64,000 nt of DNA from Nitrospiraceae bacterium (GTDB taxonomy: Bacteria; Nitrospirota; Nitrospiria; Nitrospirales; UBA8639). The translations under genes were made by a program, and so were the position numbers. Below, piece by piece: positions 61,324-64,000 of this stretch. The stretch covers positions 310,001 through 374,000 of the forward strand of contig JACKFF010000002.1 of the NCBI GenBank assembly GCA_020632595.1. The letters run 5' to 3'. The notes below the pieces were generated by a model, which worked only from the letters and a program-made list of their open reading frames with translations, had not been told where the DNA came from and did not search any database. Numbering within the stretch: position 1 is the first letter of the stretch; every line of letters begins with the position of its first letter.

Positions 61324-63759
61324 TTATCGTGTACGTGTTTCCGGCGTCCATGCACGAAGCCGGAGGCTGTTGGTGACCACACTGACGGAGCTGAAGGCCA
61401 TGGCGGCACTGGCCAGAATGGGGCTGAGCATGATGCCCCAGATGGGATAGAGGATGCCGGCCGCAACCGGAATGCCCACGACATTATAGATAAAGGCCCA
61501 GAACAAATTTTGCTTCATGATTTTCATCGTCTGCCGGGCCAACTCGATGGCGGACCCGACCGCGCGCAGATCATGGCGCATGAGGGTGATATCGCCCGCT
61601 TCGATGGCAATGTCGGACCCCGCTCCCATGGCGATGCCGATATCCGCTTGGGCAAGGGCCGGTGCGTCGTTCATCCCGTCACCCACCATGGCGACGACTT
61701 TGCCTTTTTTCTGAAGCCGTCTGATTTCCGCCACCTTTCCTTCGGGCAGGACACCCGCCACCATCCGTGTGATTCCGGCCATTTGTGCCACGGCTTCTGC
61801 GGTTTGTTGATGATCTCCCGTGAGCATCGTCACCTGATACCCCCGCCGGTGCAGGCGGTCGACCACCTCGCGGGAAGAGGCTTTCAGCGGATCGGCGATG
61901 GCCACTAAGGCTGCCACGGTTCCGTCGATGGCCACATATACCGGGGTCTTCCCTTCCCTGGCGAACCGCTCGACATCCTCCTGGATTGTGCCGGTCTGAA
62001 TTTTTAATTCAGACATCAGGGCCTGGTTTCCCACGGCGATCTTGTAGCCTTCAACCATGCCCACGGCACCTCGTCCCGTCATCGCTTGAAACGCGTGCAC
62101 CGGAGACAGCGGGTATTTCCGGGTTGTGGCATGCCGCACGATGGCCTGGCCGAGCGGATGTTCCGAAGAACTTTCCAATGAGGCGACGAGGCGAAGAATC
62201 TCTTGTGCGGTGTGTGTGGTGCCGGGGACAGGCAGGATTTCGGTGACGGCCGGTTGTCCTTCGGTGAGCGTGCCGGTTTTGTCCATCACAATAGTCGTGA
62301 CCTGGCTTGCCCGTTGAAGCGCTTCTCCACCTTTGATGAGTAGGCCCAGTTCGGCTCCTTTGCCGGTGGCCACCATGACGGCCGTGGGCACGGCTAATCC
62401 CATTGCACAGGGGCAGGCGATGATGAGCACCGACACGGCGGCGATCAGGGCGCGTATGGCAGGCGCGGTATCCGCCAGGAGAAACCACACCATAAAGGTG
62501 GCAATCGCCAGCGAGAGGACCACGGGAACGAAGATCCCGCTGACACGGTCGGCCAGTTTTTGAATGGGTGCGCGGGAGCCCTGGGCCTCGCGCATGAGTT
62601 GCACAATGCGCGAGAGCACACTGTCTGTGCCCAAGGTGGTGGCCTGATACTGAAACGCGCCGGTGGTATTCATTGTTCCCCCGATCAGGCGATCACCGGG
62701 CTGTTTGTCGACGGGCATGGATTCTCCCGTCAGCATTGATTCGTCGACCGGGCTGGTTCCGGCCAGCACGGTGCCATCCACAGGGATGCGTTCCCCTGGA
62801 CGGACCAGCACCGTGTCTCCGGTGCGCATGTCTTCGACCGGAATCTCCCGTTCCAGGCCATCCCGGATGATCCGGGCGGTACGGGGTTGGAGCGTCATGA
62901 GTTTGCGCAAGGCCGCCGATGTTTGGCGCTTGGCTCTGGATTCAAGCGCATTGCCTGTCAGGATCAACGCGATGATCATGATGACGGCCTCGTAATAGAG
63001 TTCCGGCGCCATGCCCCGGCTGAGAAAGATCTCCGGCGCGAGGGTGGCCACGAGGGAGAAGAGAAAGGCTGCGCCGGTGCCGACCGCCACCAGGGTATTC
63101 ATGTCGGCGGAATGGTGGCGGAAGGCGGCCCAGGCCCGCGTATAAAAATGTCTTCCTGCCCAGGTCATCACGAAGACGGTCATGGCGAGCAGGGTGAAGG
63201 CCAGGGTGGTTGGATTTATGGCATAGAGGCCGGGGACGAATGCTGTGAGGACGGGTGTCATCCATCCCATGATCCAGTGCATGAACGGATCGGTCATCCC
63301 ACCGTGAGGGTGGGTGGGGGCGGCACTCATGAGCGGCATGGAGAGCACCATGGCGACCATCCCGAGTATGCCGCTGACCGTCGCCTTGTTGCGAAATGAG
63401 CGAAATTCCTCCGCCTGCGTGTGTTCCTGTTGCGCCTGCTCATCCTGGTCCGCGCGATCCGACGATTTGATCTCCGCTTCATATCCGGTTTGTGTAATGG
63501 CCAGTCTGACCGCATCCGATGTCGTAGTGACCGGATCATAGGCCACCTCCGCGGATTTCAACATCAGATTGACTGAGGCCTGAATGACGCCGGGTGCCTT
63601 GTCCAGCGCGCGTTGCACGCGGATTTGGCAGGCGGCGCAGGTCATCCCGCCGACCGAAAGACTCACCCGTCGGGTAGGGACCGTGTCTGGGGATTTGTCC
63701 CGTTTCCTCACGGTGGGATGTGATCGTATGCTCTCTGGTTTGGCGATGACGGTGTTCAT
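61324..63759 (-). CDS. copA: Copper-translocating P1B-type ATPase
   Basis: 811 residues. An N-terminal heavy-metal-associated domain carries GMTCAAC (Cys41, Cys44). A His-rich loop lies between the first helices (APTHPHGGMTDPFMHW). The actuator TGES (SMLTGESMPVD), the membrane CPC motif at 449-451, the phosphorylation site DKTGT (Asp493), SSEHPLGQAI and GDGMNDAPAL are all present. CPC and the helix pattern indicate Cu+ export from the cytoplasm. Single gene, with a stem-loop after it; no metal-responsive regulator is encoded next to it within the window. Confidence 0.94.
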   Translation of the reverse strand: MNTVIAKPESIRSHPTVRKRDKSPDTVPTRRVSLSVGGMTCAACQIRVQRALDKAPGVIQASVNLMLKSAEVAYDPVTTTSDAVRLAITQTGYEAEIKSSDRADQDEQAQQEHTQAEEFRSFRNKATVSGILGMVAMVLSMPLMSAAPTHPHGGMTDPFMHWIMGWMTPVLTAFVPGLYAINPTTLAFTLLAMTVFVMTWAGRHFYTRAWAAFRHHSADMNTLVAVGTGAAFLFSLVATLAPEIFLSRGMAPELYYEAVIMIIALILTGNALESRAKRQTSAALRKLMTLQPRTARIIRDGLEREIPVEDMRTGDTVLVRPGERIPVDGTVLAGTSPVDESMLTGESMPVDKQPGDRLIGGTMNTTGAFQYQATTLGTDSVLSRIVQLMREAQGSRAPIQKLADRVSGIFVPVVLSLAIATFMVWFLLADTAPAIRALIAAVSVLIIACPCAMGLAVPTAVMVATGKGAELGLLIKGGEALQRASQVTTIVMDKTGTLTEGQPAVTEILPVPGTTHTAQEILRLVASLESSSEHPLGQAIVRHATTRKYPLSPVHAFQAMTGRGAVGMVEGYKIAVGNQALMSELKIQTGTIQEDVERFAREGKTPVYVAIDGTVAALVAIADPLKASSREVVDRLHRRGYQVTMLTGDHQQTAEAVAQMAGITRMVAGVLPEGKVAEIRRLQKKGKVVAMVGDGMNDAPALAQADIGIAMGAGSDIAIEAGDITLMRHDLRAVGSAIELARQTMKIMKQNLFWAFIYNVVGIPVAAGILYPIWGIMLSPILASAAMAFSSVSVVTNSLRLRAWTPETRTR

Positions 63760-64000
63760 GTCTGTTTTCCTATTCTGTAAGCTCGATGCTGATGGGTAAG
63801 ATTTTTAGTATTAATTTTCAGGCATGTAAAAAGTCTGCACGTCCTTGCGTGGCCTCTCGCCCCGGTGTCATCCTGAGTGAAGCGAAGGATCTAGCTCAGC
63901 CTAGATATCTGCACCGGGCCCCAGATCCTTCGCCAGGGCTCAGGATGACAAGGAAGCTAGGACGTTACGGTTTCATTGATCGTTCATCGTGGGGCTGATG
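63760..64000. other. Window end with an inverted pair of REP-like units
   Basis: 63867-63949 holds two units facing each other: GTCATCCTGAG ... GCGAAGGATCT and AGATCCTTCGC ... CTCAGGATGAC. Together they could form a long hairpin, as in BIME-type repeats. No gene is supported; the ATPase promoter should lie just left of this on the minus strand. Confidence 0.65.

Noticed and set aside
1..64000. tRNA, rRNA, riboswitch, origin or phage attachment sites
   Set aside because: None was recognised on reading both strands; no tRNA-like cloverleaf or tRNA-end duplication was seen.

Overview
The window reads as chromosomal DNA of a Gram-negative bacterium. It encodes several outer-membrane beta-barrels (DUF481, FadL, a phenol-degradation-type barrel, a surface-antigen barrel), many lipoproteins, SecB, RsmJ, Tex, a cis/trans fatty acid isomerase and a CopA-type copper ATPase. 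The gene mix would suit a Nitrospirota (Nitrospira-like) genome, but this is an impression; no rRNA or other marker is present to prove it.

Layout. 0-4 kb: exported proteins, a DUF481 barrel, a vapBC pair and two decayed gene tails. 4-8.3 kb: two broken amidohydrolase genes, the second cut by a 5'-truncated IS1111-type element. 8.5-17.5 kb: a transporter fused to its own solute-binding domain, an outer-membrane barrel, and an alkylsulfatase-arylsulfatase pair for sulfate-ester use. 18-32 kb: a decayed IS3 transposase carrying a MITE, then a run of envelope genes (DUF4105, lipase-like lipoprotein, two DUF3313 lipoproteins, FadL, Cti) and tex. 32-37 kb: a broken TA pair, a divergent LysR/MFS pair, a membrane protein and a GIY-YIG protein. 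37.5-38.9 kb: an intact IS1111-type element. 39-47 kb and 55-61 kb: accessory DNA rich in toxin-antitoxin pairs and dispersed repeats, around secB, rsmJ and a barrel gene. 47.7-55.1 kb: a P-loop NTPase relic and a complete but heavily frameshifted type I restriction-modification operon (hsdR-hsdM-hsdS). 61.3-63.8 kb: the copper ATPase.

Three dispersed repeat families dominate the non-coding DNA. First, seven copies of a 189-219 bp MITE with related terminal inverted repeats; five have 6-bp target duplications (one of them 5/6 matched), and one sits in the IS3 relic so that removing it restores the transposase frame. Second, ten copies of a roughly 190-bp long palindromic repeat (LPR) with covarying hairpins, five in one orientation at 40-47 kb and five in the opposite orientation at 55-60 kb. 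Third, small REP-like units (GTCATCCTGAG ... GCGAAGGATCTG), one of which is the insertion site of the intact IS1111 element.

The most interesting signal is the pair of IS1111-type elements. Their 3' non-coding regions are identical by eye over about 210 bases, except for one 20-base block that differs at five positions plus one indel. This is what a target-guide segment of a seekRNA/bridge RNA would look like. A second theme is toxin-antitoxin decay: in three of eight modules the toxin is broken while the antitoxin remains open.
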